A DNA stretch of 64,000 bases from CAWBRY01 sp963791295. GTDB taxonomy: Bacteria; Bacteroidota; Bacteroidia; Chitinophagales; Chitinophagaceae. A program made the translations under genes and the position numbers. Numbering within the stretch: position 1 is the first letter of the stretch; each line of letters begins with the position of its first letter. Below, one piece after another: positions 1 through 9,517 of the stretch. The stretch covers positions 558,001-622,000 of the forward strand of contig CAWBRY010000001.1 in the NCBI GenBank assembly GCA_963791295.1, read 5' to 3'. The notes under the pieces are model-generated. The model was not told where the DNA came from, did no database searches, and saw nothing but the letters and a program-made list of their open reading frames with translations.

Positions 1-45
1 CATCCTGAAGAGTTCAAGAAAGCCCGTGGAGAGGAGGAAAACTAG
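1..45 (+). CDS. nuoI: NADH-quinone oxidoreductase subunit I, C-terminal end (partial)
   Basis: Only the last 14 codons (HPEEFKKARGEEEN) and a TAG stop are inside the window; the start is upstream of base 1. The acidic hydrophilic tail fits the C-terminus of the 4Fe-4S ferredoxin-like subunit NuoI, but the iron-sulfur motifs are not visible. The assignment rests mainly on position: nuoJ begins 11 bases after the stop, and nuoI-nuoJ is the usual order in Bacteroidota complex I operons. Confidence 0.75.
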   Translation, partial: HPEEFKKARGEEEN

Positions 46-56
46 GCCAAGAAAAA

Positions 57-557
57 ATGAGCATCACACAAATATTATTTTGGTTTCTTTCTGTCCTGGC
101 TCTGTTCAGCGCGCTAATGGTGATCAGCAGTAAGAACCCGGTATTCAGTGTGCTTTGGCTCATCATCACCTTTTTCTCTATCTCCGGTCATTATATTTTA
201 TTAAATGCGCAATTCCTGGCAATTGTAAATATCATTGTATATGCCGGCGCCATTATGGTGTTGTTTCTCTTTGTCATCATGCTGATGAACCTGAATCGTG
301 AGACAGAGCCTCAAAAGAACAGATGGATCAAGCTGGCGGGCGCAGTATCCGGCGGATGTTTATTGCTTGTCCTGGTTGCCGCGCTTCGGAAGATCGATAT
401 CAAAGACCAGATAGCAGAGGTCAATACGGGGAGCATAGGCCTCATTCAAAATTTGGGAAAGGAATTATTCACAACGTATGTCGTTCCATTCGAGATAAGC
501 AGTGTATTATTTTTAAGTGCGATGGTGGGTGCGGTGGTGATTGGGAAGAAAGATTGA
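57..557 (+). CDS. nuoJ: NADH-quinone oxidoreductase subunit J
   Basis: This is a 166-residue integral membrane subunit of proton-pumping complex I, with about five hydrophobic helices and the family's usual length. The segment around residues 50-75 (IVYAGAIMVLFLFVIML) carries the NuoJ signature of the helix with the pi-bulge near the quinone-site/E-channel. The last helix (FEISSVLFLSAMVGAVVIGKK) is also typical. It lies between the nuoI end and nuoK with short spacers, so it is part of one operon. The ATG directly follows the nuoI stop. Confidence 0.95.
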   Translation: MSITQILFWFLSVLALFSALMVISSKNPVFSVLWLIITFFSISGHYILLNAQFLAIVNIIVYAGAIMVLFLFVIMLMNLNRETEPQKNRWIKLAGAVSGGCLLLVLVAALRKIDIKDQIAEVNTGSIGLIQNLGKELFTTYVVPFEISSVLFLSAMVGAVVIGKKD

Positions 558-585
558 TGCTAGATGCTGGACTGGATGTTACTAG

Positions 586-915
586 ATGCCGATTAACTAT
601 TATATATTTTTATCTATTGCCCTGTTTTGCATAGGGATTGTAGGGGTGCTGACCCGGCGCAATGCGATTATCATTTTCATGTGCATTGAGCTCATGTTGA
701 ATGCAGTCAACCTGATGCTGGTCGCTTTTTCAAAGATGCACCATTTGAAAAATGCACTGGTGAATGCAACTGCCGGCACGGATGGTCAACTATTTGTTTT
801 TTTTATCATGGTGGTTGCGGCGGCGGAGGTAAGTGTAGGATTGGCCATCATTGTGATGATGTACCGCAATATTCATTCGGTGGATGTAAATTTCTTAAAC
901 AGGCTAAAACACTAG
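586..915 (+). CDS. nuoK: NADH-quinone oxidoreductase subunit K
   Basis: This 109-residue protein has three transmembrane helices and matches the NuoK/MnhC-like family, which forms part of the proton path next to NuoJ and NuoN. The two conserved membrane glutamates are visible in the CIELMLNAVNLMLVAF and AAAEVSVGLAIIV segments. The start (MPINYYIFLSIALF) sits 28 bases after the nuoJ stop and leaves a normal-length first helix. It is cotranscribed with nuoJ and nuoL. Confidence 0.96.
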   Translation: MPINYYIFLSIALFCIGIVGVLTRRNAIIIFMCIELMLNAVNLMLVAFSKMHHLKNALVNATAGTDGQLFVFFIMVVAAAEVSVGLAIIVMMYRNIHSVDVNFLNRLKH

Positions 916-942
916 GTCTCATTGCCGGGAAGAAAATAAAAC

Positions 943-2829
943 ATGCAAAATGCGCTGCACATAGTCTGGTTGATTCCTTTTCTTCCATTGCTCGGCTTTG
1001 CGATCAATGGGTTAGGAAGGAAGTATTTATCGAGGGGAATGATCGGCATCATTGGATGCGGTGTGATCCTGCTTTCATTCGTCCTGAGCATTTGGGTTTT
1101 CATGCAGGTGAAGGAAGGCAATACACACGTAGCCGAATATTTTACTTTTATTTCAGCAGGCAACCTTACCATTCCCTTTGCATTCCAGATCGACGCTCTT
1201 TCATCTCTATTTTTATTGATCATTACCGGTGTCGGGTTCCTGATCCATTTATACTCGGTTTCATACATGCATGAAGAAAGACCGGAACACTTTGGCCGGT
1301 ATTTTTCCTACCTGAATTTGTTTGTCTTTTCAATGTTGTTGCTGGTAATGGGTTCCAACTATGTGATCATGTTCATTGGTTGGGAGGGAGTAGGACTCTG
1401 TTCTTATTTATTGATCGGCTATTGGTTTAAAAAACCCGAGTATAATCTCGCGGCGAATAAGGCTTTTATCATGAACCGGATCGGCGACCTGGCTTTCCTG
1501 ATCGCCATATTTTGGCTGATTGCCCGGACAGGAAGTGCTGATTATTCGACTGTATTTGCGAGTATCTCCAGTCTGACTGATCGCGATGTCACCATTGTTA
1601 CACTTCTGTTGTTTGTTGGCGCAGCCGGCAAGAGCGCACAAATTCCTTTATATACCTGGTTACCGGATGCCATGGCGGGCCCCACACCTGTTTCTGCACT
1701 CATCCATGCAGCTACCATGGTTACGGCAGGTATTTATATGATCGCCCGAAGTAATGTATTGTATTCTTTGTCGCCCATTTCTATGAACGTTGTTGCGATC
1801 GTGGGACTTGCGACTGCGATACTCGCCGCAACGATAGCTCTGAAGCAAAATGATATCAAAAAGGTGCTGGCATATTCTACTATCAGCCAGCTGGGATACA
1901 TGTTCCTGGCTCTGGGTGTGGGAGCCTATAGCACGGGGGTCTTTCACGTAATGACACATGCATTTTTCAAAGCCCTGTTATTCCTTGCGGCGGGAAGCGT
2001 TATTCATGCCATTGGCGGGGAGCAGGACATTCGAAAAATGGGAGGGCTGGGAAAGAAAATCAGGATCACCTATATAACGTTCCTAATTGGTTGCCTTGCG
2101 ATCTCGGGCTTACCTCCCTTCTCCGGATTTTTCTCCAAGGATGCAATCCTGCTGAATGTATTTGAGCACAACAAGATTTTGTATGTGATTGCATTATTTG
2201 GAGCGCTATTGACTGCTTACTATATGTTCCGGTTATTCTTCCTCACATTTACGGGTTCATTTAGAGGAACCGAGGATCAAAAGAATCATTTACATGAAAG
2301 CCCACCATTGATCACCGGACCATTGATCATTCTCGCTATTTTATCCTTGATCGGTGGTTGGGTTGGCATACCGGATATATTGATGGAAGGAGGTGACAAG
2401 ATCAATGAATTCTTATCGCCGGTTATACCATTAAAATCGGCTGAGACAGTGTCCAGTTCCACCGAACTTTCCTTAATGGCTTTATCGACGGGGTTGGTCA
2501 TCATTACCATCGTGCTGGCGTGGTTCCGGTTTCGTAGTTATGGATTTCCGGCTTCTAAAGGGATTGGAAAGTTGCTGGAGAACAAATGGTATGTAGACGA
2601 GATCTATGAAAAATTAATTGTACGCCCACTGAATAAGCTGGGTGTGTTTTTCAATGAGTTTTTTGAAAAGCCGATCATTGATTCCATAGTGAATGGGGTT
2701 GGTCGGATGGTGAACTATGGAAGCCGGCAGATGAGGCTTTTGCAGAGTGGCCAGGTGGGAAGTTATGTGTTGTTGATGGTGCTGAGTATGCTGATCATTT
2801 TTGTATTGCAATTCTTTTTGAGAAAATAA
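943..2829 (+). CDS. nuoL: NADH-quinone oxidoreductase subunit L
   Basis: This is the largest antiporter-like subunit of complex I: 628 residues with many transmembrane helices and the C-terminal lateral (HL) helix region ending in a final membrane anchor. The key residues of the proton half-channels are present: E148 in GWEGVGLCSYLLIG and K230 in GAAGKSAQIPLYTWLPDAM, followed by the GPTPVSALIHAATMVTAG signature. The length is normal for the family. The stop is 4 bases before nuoM, so translation of the two is probably coupled. Confidence 0.97.
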   Translation: MQNALHIVWLIPFLPLLGFAINGLGRKYLSRGMIGIIGCGVILLSFVLSIWVFMQVKEGNTHVAEYFTFISAGNLTIPFAFQIDALSSLFLLIITGVGFLIHLYSVSYMHEERPEHFGRYFSYLNLFVFSMLLLVMGSNYVIMFIGWEGVGLCSYLLIGYWFKKPEYNLAANKAFIMNRIGDLAFLIAIFWLIARTGSADYSTVFASISSLTDRDVTIVTLLLFVGAAGKSAQIPLYTWLPDAMAGPTPVSALIHAATMVTAGIYMIARSNVLYSLSPISMNVVAIVGLATAILAATIALKQNDIKKVLAYSTISQLGYMFLALGVGAYSTGVFHVMTHAFFKALLFLAAGSVIHAIGGEQDIRKMGGLGKKIRITYITFLIGCLAISGLPPFSGFFSKDAILLNVFEHNKILYVIALFGALLTAYYMFRLFFLTFTGSFRGTEDQKNHLHESPPLITGPLIILAILSLIGGWVGIPDILMEGGDKINEFLSPVIPLKSAETVSSSTELSLMALSTGLVIITIVLAWFRFRSYGFPASKGIGKLLENKWYVDEIYEKLIVRPLNKLGVFFNEFFEKPIIDSIVNGVGRMVNYGSRQMRLLQSGQVGSYVLLMVLSMLIIFVLQFFLRK

Positions 2830-2833
2830 TATT

Positions 2834-4312
2834 ATGGTTCCAGGATTACTCATAGTTATTCCTTTGGTAATGGGAATGCTGACATTCTTCATGAGGAATG
2901 AAAAACAGGTGCGTGCCTGGACGCTGCTTTCTTCTTTGCTCACCCTTCTCGTGTCGGTTCTTGGTCTCACCTTGTTGAAAGAAGACAGATGGCTGCATTT
3001 TGAGCGGGATTGGATGGAAAATTTAGGAAGCAGTTTCTCTCTGCGCCTCGATGGTATGGGTGAATTGCTTTGCCTGCTTACGGCAGTCGCCTATCCAATG
3101 ATCTTCATGGCTACCTGGAACAATTCGTATAAGAAGTCTGCTAATTTTTTCGCGTTGATGTTGCTGGGGCAAGCAGGGTTAATGGGAGTGTTTCTCTCGA
3201 TGGATGCGTTGTTATTTTATTTTTTCTGGGAGCTGGCATTGGTGCCCATGTATTTTCTGTGCTCACAGTGGGGAGGAGAAAGAAGGATCGCTGTCACCTT
3301 CAAGTTTTTCATTTATACATTCGTTGGTTCTGTGTTAATGCTCATCGGCATCTTGTATGTCTATGCGCATACGCCCGATCGCTCATTTGCCATTGAATCT
3401 TTTTACAAAGCTTCGCTCACTTTTAAGGAACAGGGCAATTTGTTCTGGTTGTTTTTTGTTGCCTTCGCCATCAAGATGCCCATATTTCCATTTCATACCT
3501 GGCAGCCCGATACATACGAACAGGCGCCAACGGCGACGACCATGGTATTGAGTGGAGTAATGGTGAAGATGGGTGTATTTGGATTAATTCGTTGGCTACT
3601 GCCTTTGTTCCCTGTTGCATCTTATCAATGGGGTAACGTGGTGATGACCATGGCCGTAACGGGAATGATCTATGCATCCCTGATTGCCATTCAACAGGAT
3701 GATCTAAAGAGACTGGTTGCCTATTCGTCGATCGCGCATATTGGTTTGATGTGTACAGCCGTTTTTGCGGAGACTCATAGCGGTCTGCAAGGCGTCATGA
3801 TACAGATGTTCAGCCACGGTATTAATATAATAGGTATGTGGATCGTGGTTGACCTGATCGAAAAACAGTTTGGTACACGCAAAATATCTGAGTTGGGAGG
3901 GTTGGCTCAACGAGCGCCGTCGATGGCCATTTTGCTGGTAATTGTCGCGCTCGCCAATATTGCACTACCGCTCACTAATGCGTTTGCCGGGGAATTCTTA
4001 ATGTTCAATGGCATACTTGGGTCAACGACCACCACCTACAATGTTTGGTTTACTGTGGCCGCAGGTACCAGTATTATTCTGGCTGCTGTTTACACCTTGA
4101 ATATGATCCGCAAAGTGTTCTATGGAAGTACAAATTCATTGACGGGCAATGCAAGGGATATCCGGTGGAATGAGAAATGGGCCCTGTCTATATTGGTGAT
4201 TCTGATCTTCTGGGTGGGGGTGTATCCACAAGTTTTATTGAACATAACCAGCGAGATATCTGATTTCATTATTACCAAATCTGATATCCATCCTTTTATG
4301 AAGACTCATTGA
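2834..4312 (+). CDS. nuoM: NADH-quinone oxidoreductase subunit M
   Basis: This 492-residue antiporter-like subunit of complex I has about 14 transmembrane helices. E133 (FFWELALVPMYFL) and K214 (AFAIKMPIFPFHTWQPD) correspond to the conserved proton-transfer residues of the Mrp-antiporter-related fold. The FPFHTWQPDTYEQAPT signature, variant of the family's HTWLPDAHxEAP, confirms NuoM over NuoL or NuoN. Length and ends are normal. It starts 4 bases after nuoL and ends 4 bases before nuoN. Confidence 0.97.
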   Translation: MVPGLLIVIPLVMGMLTFFMRNEKQVRAWTLLSSLLTLLVSVLGLTLLKEDRWLHFERDWMENLGSSFSLRLDGMGELLCLLTAVAYPMIFMATWNNSYKKSANFFALMLLGQAGLMGVFLSMDALLFYFFWELALVPMYFLCSQWGGERRIAVTFKFFIYTFVGSVLMLIGILYVYAHTPDRSFAIESFYKASLTFKEQGNLFWLFFVAFAIKMPIFPFHTWQPDTYEQAPTATTMVLSGVMVKMGVFGLIRWLLPLFPVASYQWGNVVMTMAVTGMIYASLIAIQQDDLKRLVAYSSIAHIGLMCTAVFAETHSGLQGVMIQMFSHGINIIGMWIVVDLIEKQFGTRKISELGGLAQRAPSMAILLVIVALANIALPLTNAFAGEFLMFNGILGSTTTTYNVWFTVAAGTSIILAAVYTLNMIRKVFYGSTNSLTGNARDIRWNEKWALSILVILIFWVGVYPQVLLNITSEISDFIITKSDIHPFMKTH

Positions 4313-4316
4313 TTGT

Positions 4317-5690
4317 ATGAACGCACTACTATTATCGGCTGTATTGGGAGTCATCATGATGTTCAGTGGAATACTGCTGAAATACAAAAGGTCTATTCGC
4401 ATAGTTGGCGTTCTTGGACTTGGATTGTTGTTAATCGCGAATCTGCTTGAAATGGGAGGCATTGTTTTTTTCCCAATCGATTTGAGAGGAATGATCCATT
4501 TTGACCGTCTTGCACTCCTGTTTAATACCATTGTTTTCGTTGCCACTTTGTTTTACCTGGTGCTTTCAGCAAAGGATATGGAAAATGTGGGCGTTAACTA
4601 TGCGGAATATTTCGCGCTTGTCTTTTTTATATTATGTGGGATCACGCTCACCTCTTCCTTCCAATCGCTGCTGATCCTGTTCTTAGGCATTGAAATCATT
4701 TCTATTCCGCTATATATATTAACAGGCAGTGACAAAAGAAACCTGAAGAGCAATGAAGCGTCATTGAAGTATTTTTTGCTGGGGGCGTTTTCCACGGGCT
4801 TAATGCTGATGGGTATTGCGTTGATCTATGGCGACAAGGGCAGTTTTGATACAAACATCATTTCTGCAGGTAAGGATGCCCCATCGGCCCTTTTGATTGC
4901 GGGCATGATGCTGTTGCTATTTTCCATGGCTTTTAAAGCATCCGTAGCGCCCTTTCATTTCTGGACGCCGGATGTCTATGATGGCGCGCCAACAGTTTTT
5001 ACTTCCTTCATGGCGACGATTGTGAAGGTTGCCATATTTATTGCGTTTATCCGTCTATTTGATGAGGCATTTGGTCGTCTCCAATCGCAGTGGCAATTAT
5101 TGGTTGGTATTTTCACGGTGGCCACTCTGCTGATCGGAAATATCACGGCTGTCTTTCAGCAGAGTGTGAAGCGAATGCTGGCATATTCCAGTATTGCCCA
5201 GGCAGGGTTCATGATGATGGCTATATATGCGATGAATGCCGATAGTAAAGAAGGTTTGTTATTGTATTCGGCGGCCTATAGCCTGGCTACGATTGGCATT
5301 TTTGCTGTGTTAATAAAAATGAAGGACTACACATTTGACGGATTTAACGGCTTTGCCAAACATGAGCCTGTATTGGCGGCAACCTGCGCCATATTTATAT
5401 TATCGCTTGCTGGAATACCTCTGACAGCGGGATTTCTTTCCAAATTTTATATGTTAAGGGCGGTGATGGACACGGGCAGAAATATTTGGCTGGTGATCTT
5501 TGCTGTCTTGATGGCGGCAGTGAGTGTCTACTATTATTTCCGGGTGATCCAGGCTATGTACTTCAAGGAAGGCGAAGCTCCGTTTGTTAGGGTCAGCCCG
5601 ACGTTCAGGTGGTCGATGGTGATCCTGGCAGCGTTGATCATTTTGCTGGGCACCTTTCCTGATGTGTTGATTTATTGGTATTATTTCTGA
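4317..5690 (+). CDS. nuoN: NADH-quinone oxidoreductase subunit N
   Basis: This 457-residue membrane protein is the third antiporter-like subunit and last gene of the complex I operon. E126 (LFLGIEIISIPLYIL) and K207 (FKASVAPFHFWTPDVYDGAPT) match the conserved proton-path residues, and FHFWTPDVYDGAPT is the NuoN form of the signature. The KRMLAYSSIAQAGF motif of the family is also present. The next gene is only 42 bases away and belongs to an unrelated function, so transcription may read through. Confidence 0.97.
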   Translation: MNALLLSAVLGVIMMFSGILLKYKRSIRIVGVLGLGLLLIANLLEMGGIVFFPIDLRGMIHFDRLALLFNTIVFVATLFYLVLSAKDMENVGVNYAEYFALVFFILCGITLTSSFQSLLILFLGIEIISIPLYILTGSDKRNLKSNEASLKYFLLGAFSTGLMLMGIALIYGDKGSFDTNIISAGKDAPSALLIAGMMLLLFSMAFKASVAPFHFWTPDVYDGAPTVFTSFMATIVKVAIFIAFIRLFDEAFGRLQSQWQLLVGIFTVATLLIGNITAVFQQSVKRMLAYSSIAQAGFMMMAIYAMNADSKEGLLLYSAAYSLATIGIFAVLIKMKDYTFDGFNGFAKHEPVLAATCAIFILSLAGIPLTAGFLSKFYMLRAVMDTGRNIWLVIFAVLMAAVSVYYYFRVIQAMYFKEGEAPFVRVSPTFRWSMVILAALIILLGTFPDVLIYWYYF

Positions 5691-5732
5691 GGTTGATTAT
5701 TGATTACTTAAAACTTATAACCCGCAACTGAG

Positions 5733-7010
5733 TTGAAATTTCTCGACGTCCTACTGCTCTCCTACAAAACCGTTCGCAGCAATAAACTTCGGACAGGGAT
5801 TACCGTTGCGATTATCGCCTTCGGCATCATGGCACTGGTAGGTATCATCACGGCTATTAAGGCGATGAACCAAAAATTTACCGAGAGTTTCTCTACGATG
5901 GGTGCCAATGGTTTTACGATCCGGTATAAAGAAAGGAATATTCGCTTTGGAGGCGACAATGATTCAGAGATCAAACTTTCCAAGAAAGGGAAGCGAAAAG
6001 AAAAAAAATCAAGTTTGGGTAAGATCATCACCAAGGAAGAAGCAGAGCTTTTTTTAAGAACATATAATTATCCCAGCAACCGAAGCATTTCGATTTTTGG
6101 AAACCGGAACAACATTGTATCGCATGATACCCGCAAGACCAGCCCGAATGTGGCGATGTTCGGGGGTGACGAGGCCTATCTTTTGCTGAATGGGTTCACG
6201 TTGCAGACAGGTAGGAACCTCAATAAAACGGATGTCCAATCTGGACGAAATGTTTGTATACTCGGCTATGATGTGGCCAAGAAACTATTCAAGGAAAGTA
6301 TTGAAATGGCAGTGAATGCCGTGGTGCGGATCAATAATATTCCCTATCGCGTGCTGGGAGTGATGGAATCGCGCGGCTCTACCCTTGGATTCAGTCGGGA
6401 TAATGTGGTCATTACGACTTACGAAAACGTGGATCGCAATTTTCCATCCGGATTTTCTTTTGTCGTGGCAGTGATGACCAATGACCTTCGTGAAGTCAGT
6501 GCGGCGATGGGTGAAGCCGAAGGCGCATTTCGTCCAATCCGCAAATTAAATACGACGGAAGAGAACAATTTTGTGCTGGATCGAAGTGATAGCATTGCTG
6601 AAAAGGCGATGAATAGCCTGGGCTTTCTGACGGTCTCAGCGACGGTGATCGGTATGATCACCTTGATCGGCGCTGCGATCGGGCTGATGAATATTATGCT
6701 GGTTTCTGTCTCGGAAAGGACGCGGGAAGTAGGACTCATCAAAGCGATTGGGGGTAAGAGTAGGGCGGTAAGCCGACAGTTCCTTCTCGAAGCAATCATC
6801 ATCAGTGTATTGGGGGCTTTTTTTGGAATCGTACTGGGAATCCTGGTCGGCAATCTGTTTTCGATGCTCCTGAACACAGGGTTTGTTGTCCCCTGGAACT
6901 GGGTTATTTATGGGATCGTTATTTGCACTATCGTGGGACTATTGGCCGGCCTTTACCCAGCCCTTAAGGCGGGAAGGCTAAATCCCATTGAGGCACTGCG
7001 ATATGAGTGA
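5733..7010 (+). CDS. ABC transporter permease, MacB/FtsX type
   Basis: This 425-residue protein has the layout of a MacB-type permease. A first transmembrane helix lies at about residues 22-45, followed by a periplasmic MacB_PCD domain (about 50-290) and then an FtsX domain with three helices ending in AGLYPALKAGRLNPIEALRYE, the usual C-terminal motif. Such permeases work with a separate ATPase in lipoprotein release, peptide export or envelope signalling; no ATPase is adjacent. The start is a TTG (KFLDVLLLSYKTVRSNKLRT follows), chosen because it gives the canonical N-terminus and no ATG lies upstream. A basic insertion (KKGKRKEKK) lies near residue 90. Confidence 0.88.
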   Translation: MKFLDVLLLSYKTVRSNKLRTGITVAIIAFGIMALVGIITAIKAMNQKFTESFSTMGANGFTIRYKERNIRFGGDNDSEIKLSKKGKRKEKKSSLGKIITKEEAELFLRTYNYPSNRSISIFGNRNNIVSHDTRKTSPNVAMFGGDEAYLLLNGFTLQTGRNLNKTDVQSGRNVCILGYDVAKKLFKESIEMAVNAVVRINNIPYRVLGVMESRGSTLGFSRDNVVITTYENVDRNFPSGFSFVVAVMTNDLREVSAAMGEAEGAFRPIRKLNTTEENNFVLDRSDSIAEKAMNSLGFLTVSATVIGMITLIGAAIGLMNIMLVSVSERTREVGLIKAIGGKSRAVSRQFLLEAIIISVLGAFFGIVLGILVGNLFSMLLNTGFVVPWNWVIYGIVICTIVGLLAGLYPALKAGRLNPIEALRYE

Positions 7011-7030
7011 GCCGAGCAGCATTGAAATTT

Positions 7031-7043
7031 AGGCCGTTGGCCT
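7031..7043 (+). terminator. possible short terminator hairpin after the permease gene
   Basis: A 5-bp stem (AGGCC / GGCCT) with a GTT loop starts 20 bases after the permease stop and is followed within a few bases by GGATTTT. The stem is short and the T-run is not immediate, so this is weak evidence for a transcription end between the nuo/permease genes and exbB. Confidence 0.25.
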
Positions 7044-7224
7044 CCTGGATTTTCTCCCCAAATTATTTATGTAAGAATTGTTCCATATTAAAAAATCCTT
7101 AACTTGACGTTCCTGTCCAGAAAAACCGCCTTAAGGGAATTGTATTTTCATCTTTTTTCTTAGCATTGTATCTCCGAAAACAAGGGTTCTTTCTTAACAT
7201 TTTAAAAAATTAAAAACTAAGATC

Positions 7225-8082
7225 ATGGCAGAGACAAAACCAACTGCAGGAGCATCTGTAAAATCTACATCAGTCCAGCCCAAGAAAAGTAGCAATGCCA
7301 TTTCATGGGTTGCGCCGATCTTTTGCATCGTGGCCGGTTATTCTATCTGGCGTTTTATCCTGGGTGATGCCAGTGGATTCGAAGTAAAAGGCGATGGCTG
7401 GTTCTGGCCTTCGCATTCCAAACCAAAAGATGGTCTTCATAGGATCTATGAGGGTGGCATTATCGTACCCTTGTTGATCGGTATGCTGCTCATGGTCATC
7501 ACTTTTTCTATAGAGCGTTATCTCACTATCCGCAAGGCATTAGGAGGTGGTTCTATTTCTGATTTTATCCGCAAGGTGCAGTATCATTTGGCCAACCGCA
7601 ATGTTGACGCGGCTTTGTCGGAGTGCGATAAGCAACGCGGATCAGTTGGAAATGTAATGAAGGCTGGCTTGCGTCGTTACAAAGAAATGATCAATGAACA
7701 GGGAATTGGTACCGATCAGAAGGTCATTGCTATCCAAAAGGAAGTTGAAGAAGCAACAGCCCTGGAATTGCCCATGCTGCAAAAGAACCTGGTCTTTCTC
7801 TCCACGATCACTTCGGTAGGTACTTTGATTGCCCTGCTCGGAACGGTTATCGGGATGATCAAATCCTTCTCTGCCCTCGGTAGTGGAGGTGGTGCCGGTG
7901 ATGCAGCCCAGTTGGCGGTAGGGATTTCAGAGGCCCTGTATAACACGGCCCTCGGTATCGCTACTTCGGCAATCGCCCTGATCATGTATAACGTGTTCAC
8001 AACCAAGATCGACGCTATAACTTATGGCATTGACGAGTCAGGATTTACCCTGACCCAAAGCTTCGCTTCCCTGTATAAATAA
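7225..8082 (+). CDS. exbB: MotA/TolQ/ExbB proton channel family protein
   Basis: This 285-residue inner-membrane protein is the channel subunit that uses the proton gradient to drive TonB. It has an N-terminal helix (about residues 27-47), a second helix (about 78-98, GGIIVPLLIGMLLMVITFSIERYL), a cytoplasmic loop, and the paired helices around 190-255 with the family signature (TSVGTLIALLGTVIGMIKSF and AQLAVGISEALYNTALGIATSAIAL). Two exbD genes and tonB follow on the same strand, so this is a complete TonB-energising operon serving SusC-type receptors. The 214-base gap upstream probably contains its promoter. Confidence 0.93.
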   Translation: MAETKPTAGASVKSTSVQPKKSSNAISWVAPIFCIVAGYSIWRFILGDASGFEVKGDGWFWPSHSKPKDGLHRIYEGGIIVPLLIGMLLMVITFSIERYLTIRKALGGGSISDFIRKVQYHLANRNVDAALSECDKQRGSVGNVMKAGLRRYKEMINEQGIGTDQKVIAIQKEVEEATALELPMLQKNLVFLSTITSVGTLIALLGTVIGMIKSFSALGSGGGAGDAAQLAVGISEALYNTALGIATSAIALIMYNVFTTKIDAITYGIDESGFTLTQSFASLYK

Positions 8083-8147
8083 CAGATTAGCAGGCTAATT
8101 GTATGGAATTTGGGAATTTATTCATCTCATTCTAAACTGTCTTAAAA

Positions 8148-8801
8148 ATGCCAAGTGTCAAGTTACCAAAGAAAAGCACGGATACGGACATGACACCGTT
8201 TGTGGATATCGCTTTTCTGATCCTTTCTTTTTTCATGTTGGCTACTAAATTCAAGCCGCCCGAACTGGTGCCTATTAAGACACCCGGTTCGGTGTTATCG
8301 CAAAAATTGCCGGATAACAATGCAGTCATGATTACGGTAGACTCGACTGACCGTGTCTACTTTACCGTGCTTTCTGAAAGTGACCAGGGGGTATATGACC
8401 AGATCATTCAGGGTATTAATTCTACCATGAGTCTTGGGCTCAGCCCTCAGCAAATGGCTAATTTCCGGAAGACCTTTATGGTCGGTGTTCCTTTTGCCAA
8501 TTTGAAACAGCTGTTGGACCTGGAAGCTTCTGAGCAAAAGAATCTGAAGCAACCTGGTATCCCGGTAATGGATTCCGCGCACAACGAATTAGTATATTGG
8601 CTACTGGAGGCAAAGAAAGCGTTTGCGGGTAAGGAGTTGAAATATCTGATCAAAGGGGACGGTGAATCAAAATATCCGGCTTTTGAAGCGGTAGTTTCTG
8701 CATTGAAACGGAACGAGGAATTCAAATATAATCTGGTGACCGCATTGGAAGATGTTCCAAAAAATTCGGCGCTGGATATAGCCAACAAGGCGAAGAAATA
8801 A
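8148..8801 (+). CDS. exbD: biopolymer transporter ExbD (first copy)
   Basis: This 217-residue ExbD/TolR family protein has a short cytoplasmic start and a single membrane helix at about residues 18-38. The helix begins with TDMTPFVDIAFLILSFFML and contains the conserved proton-binding aspartate (D of VDIAF). The remaining ~170 residues form the periplasmic domain, longer than in proteobacterial ExbD, as is usual in Bacteroidota. It lies between exbB and a second exbD. Two unlike ExbD paralogues in one operon are common in this phylum and may form a mixed ExbD dimer. Confidence 0.92.
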   Translation: MPSVKLPKKSTDTDMTPFVDIAFLILSFFMLATKFKPPELVPIKTPGSVLSQKLPDNNAVMITVDSTDRVYFTVLSESDQGVYDQIIQGINSTMSLGLSPQQMANFRKTFMVGVPFANLKQLLDLEASEQKNLKQPGIPVMDSAHNELVYWLLEAKKAFAGKELKYLIKGDGESKYPAFEAVVSALKRNEEFKYNLVTALEDVPKNSALDIANKAKK

Positions 8802-8826
8802 TTATTCATCTTTAAACTGTCATATT

Positions 8827-9462
8827 ATGGCAAGTATTGAAGGCGGCGGTGGTGAAAGCCACAAAAAAGGACCGGGAGTCAAAAAGGCGAAAAAGCTCTC
8901 CACGCGTGTAGATATGACGCCGATGGTGGACCTGGGATTTCTGCTCATTACATTTTTCATATTTACGACTACCATGAGCAGTCCTACTACGCTGGACTTA
9001 AACATGCCCAAGGATATTAAGGACCAGACGCAGCAGACCGAAGCCAAGGAATCGGGTGTCTTAAGTATTATGCTTGGCAAAGGCAACCAGGTTTATTATT
9101 ATGAAGGGAAGTTGGAAGTAGGTGAAGGAGTCAATAATTTCAAGCAGACCACTTTTAAGGATATCCGCCAGGTGATCATTGATAAGAAGAAATCGGTGAT
9201 GGCCAACCATCATCACGATGCCAGCTGTGAAAAAATACAGCAAAAGGCGAAGGAGAAAGGTGATAAAGATTGGCAAAATGCCTGTCTCGACAGGGATTTT
9301 GTGGTCATCATTAAACCTGACAAAGACGCGACGTATCGCAATACCGTGGATATGCTTGATGAAATGACGATCAACCAGGTGAAGATATATGCTATGGTGA
9401 AGATTTTGGACCAGGAGTATGAGTTGATCCAGAAAACAGAAGCCAATAATGGCATAAAATAG
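8827..9462 (+). CDS. exbD: biopolymer transporter ExbD (second copy)
   Basis: This 211-residue ExbD/TolR protein has a glycine- and lysine-rich cytoplasmic start (GGGGESHKKGPGVKKAKK) and one helix from about residue 35 (VDMTPMVDLGFLLITFFIF) with the conserved aspartate. The periplasmic part contains an insertion with HHHDASCEK and a second cysteine about 17 residues later, absent from the first copy; whether these residues bind metal or form a disulfide is unknown. It is 25 bases after the first exbD and 55 bases before tonB. Confidence 0.92.
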   Translation: MASIEGGGGESHKKGPGVKKAKKLSTRVDMTPMVDLGFLLITFFIFTTTMSSPTTLDLNMPKDIKDQTQQTEAKESGVLSIMLGKGNQVYYYEGKLEVGEGVNNFKQTTFKDIRQVIIDKKKSVMANHHHDASCEKIQQKAKEKGDKDWQNACLDRDFVVIIKPDKDATYRNTVDMLDEMTINQVKIYAMVKILDQEYELIQKTEANNGIK

Positions 9463-9517
9463 CCTGTGAGGCTGTGAAAAAACAAGGAATCCGCATCTAA
9501 CCTTAAATACATTAACA

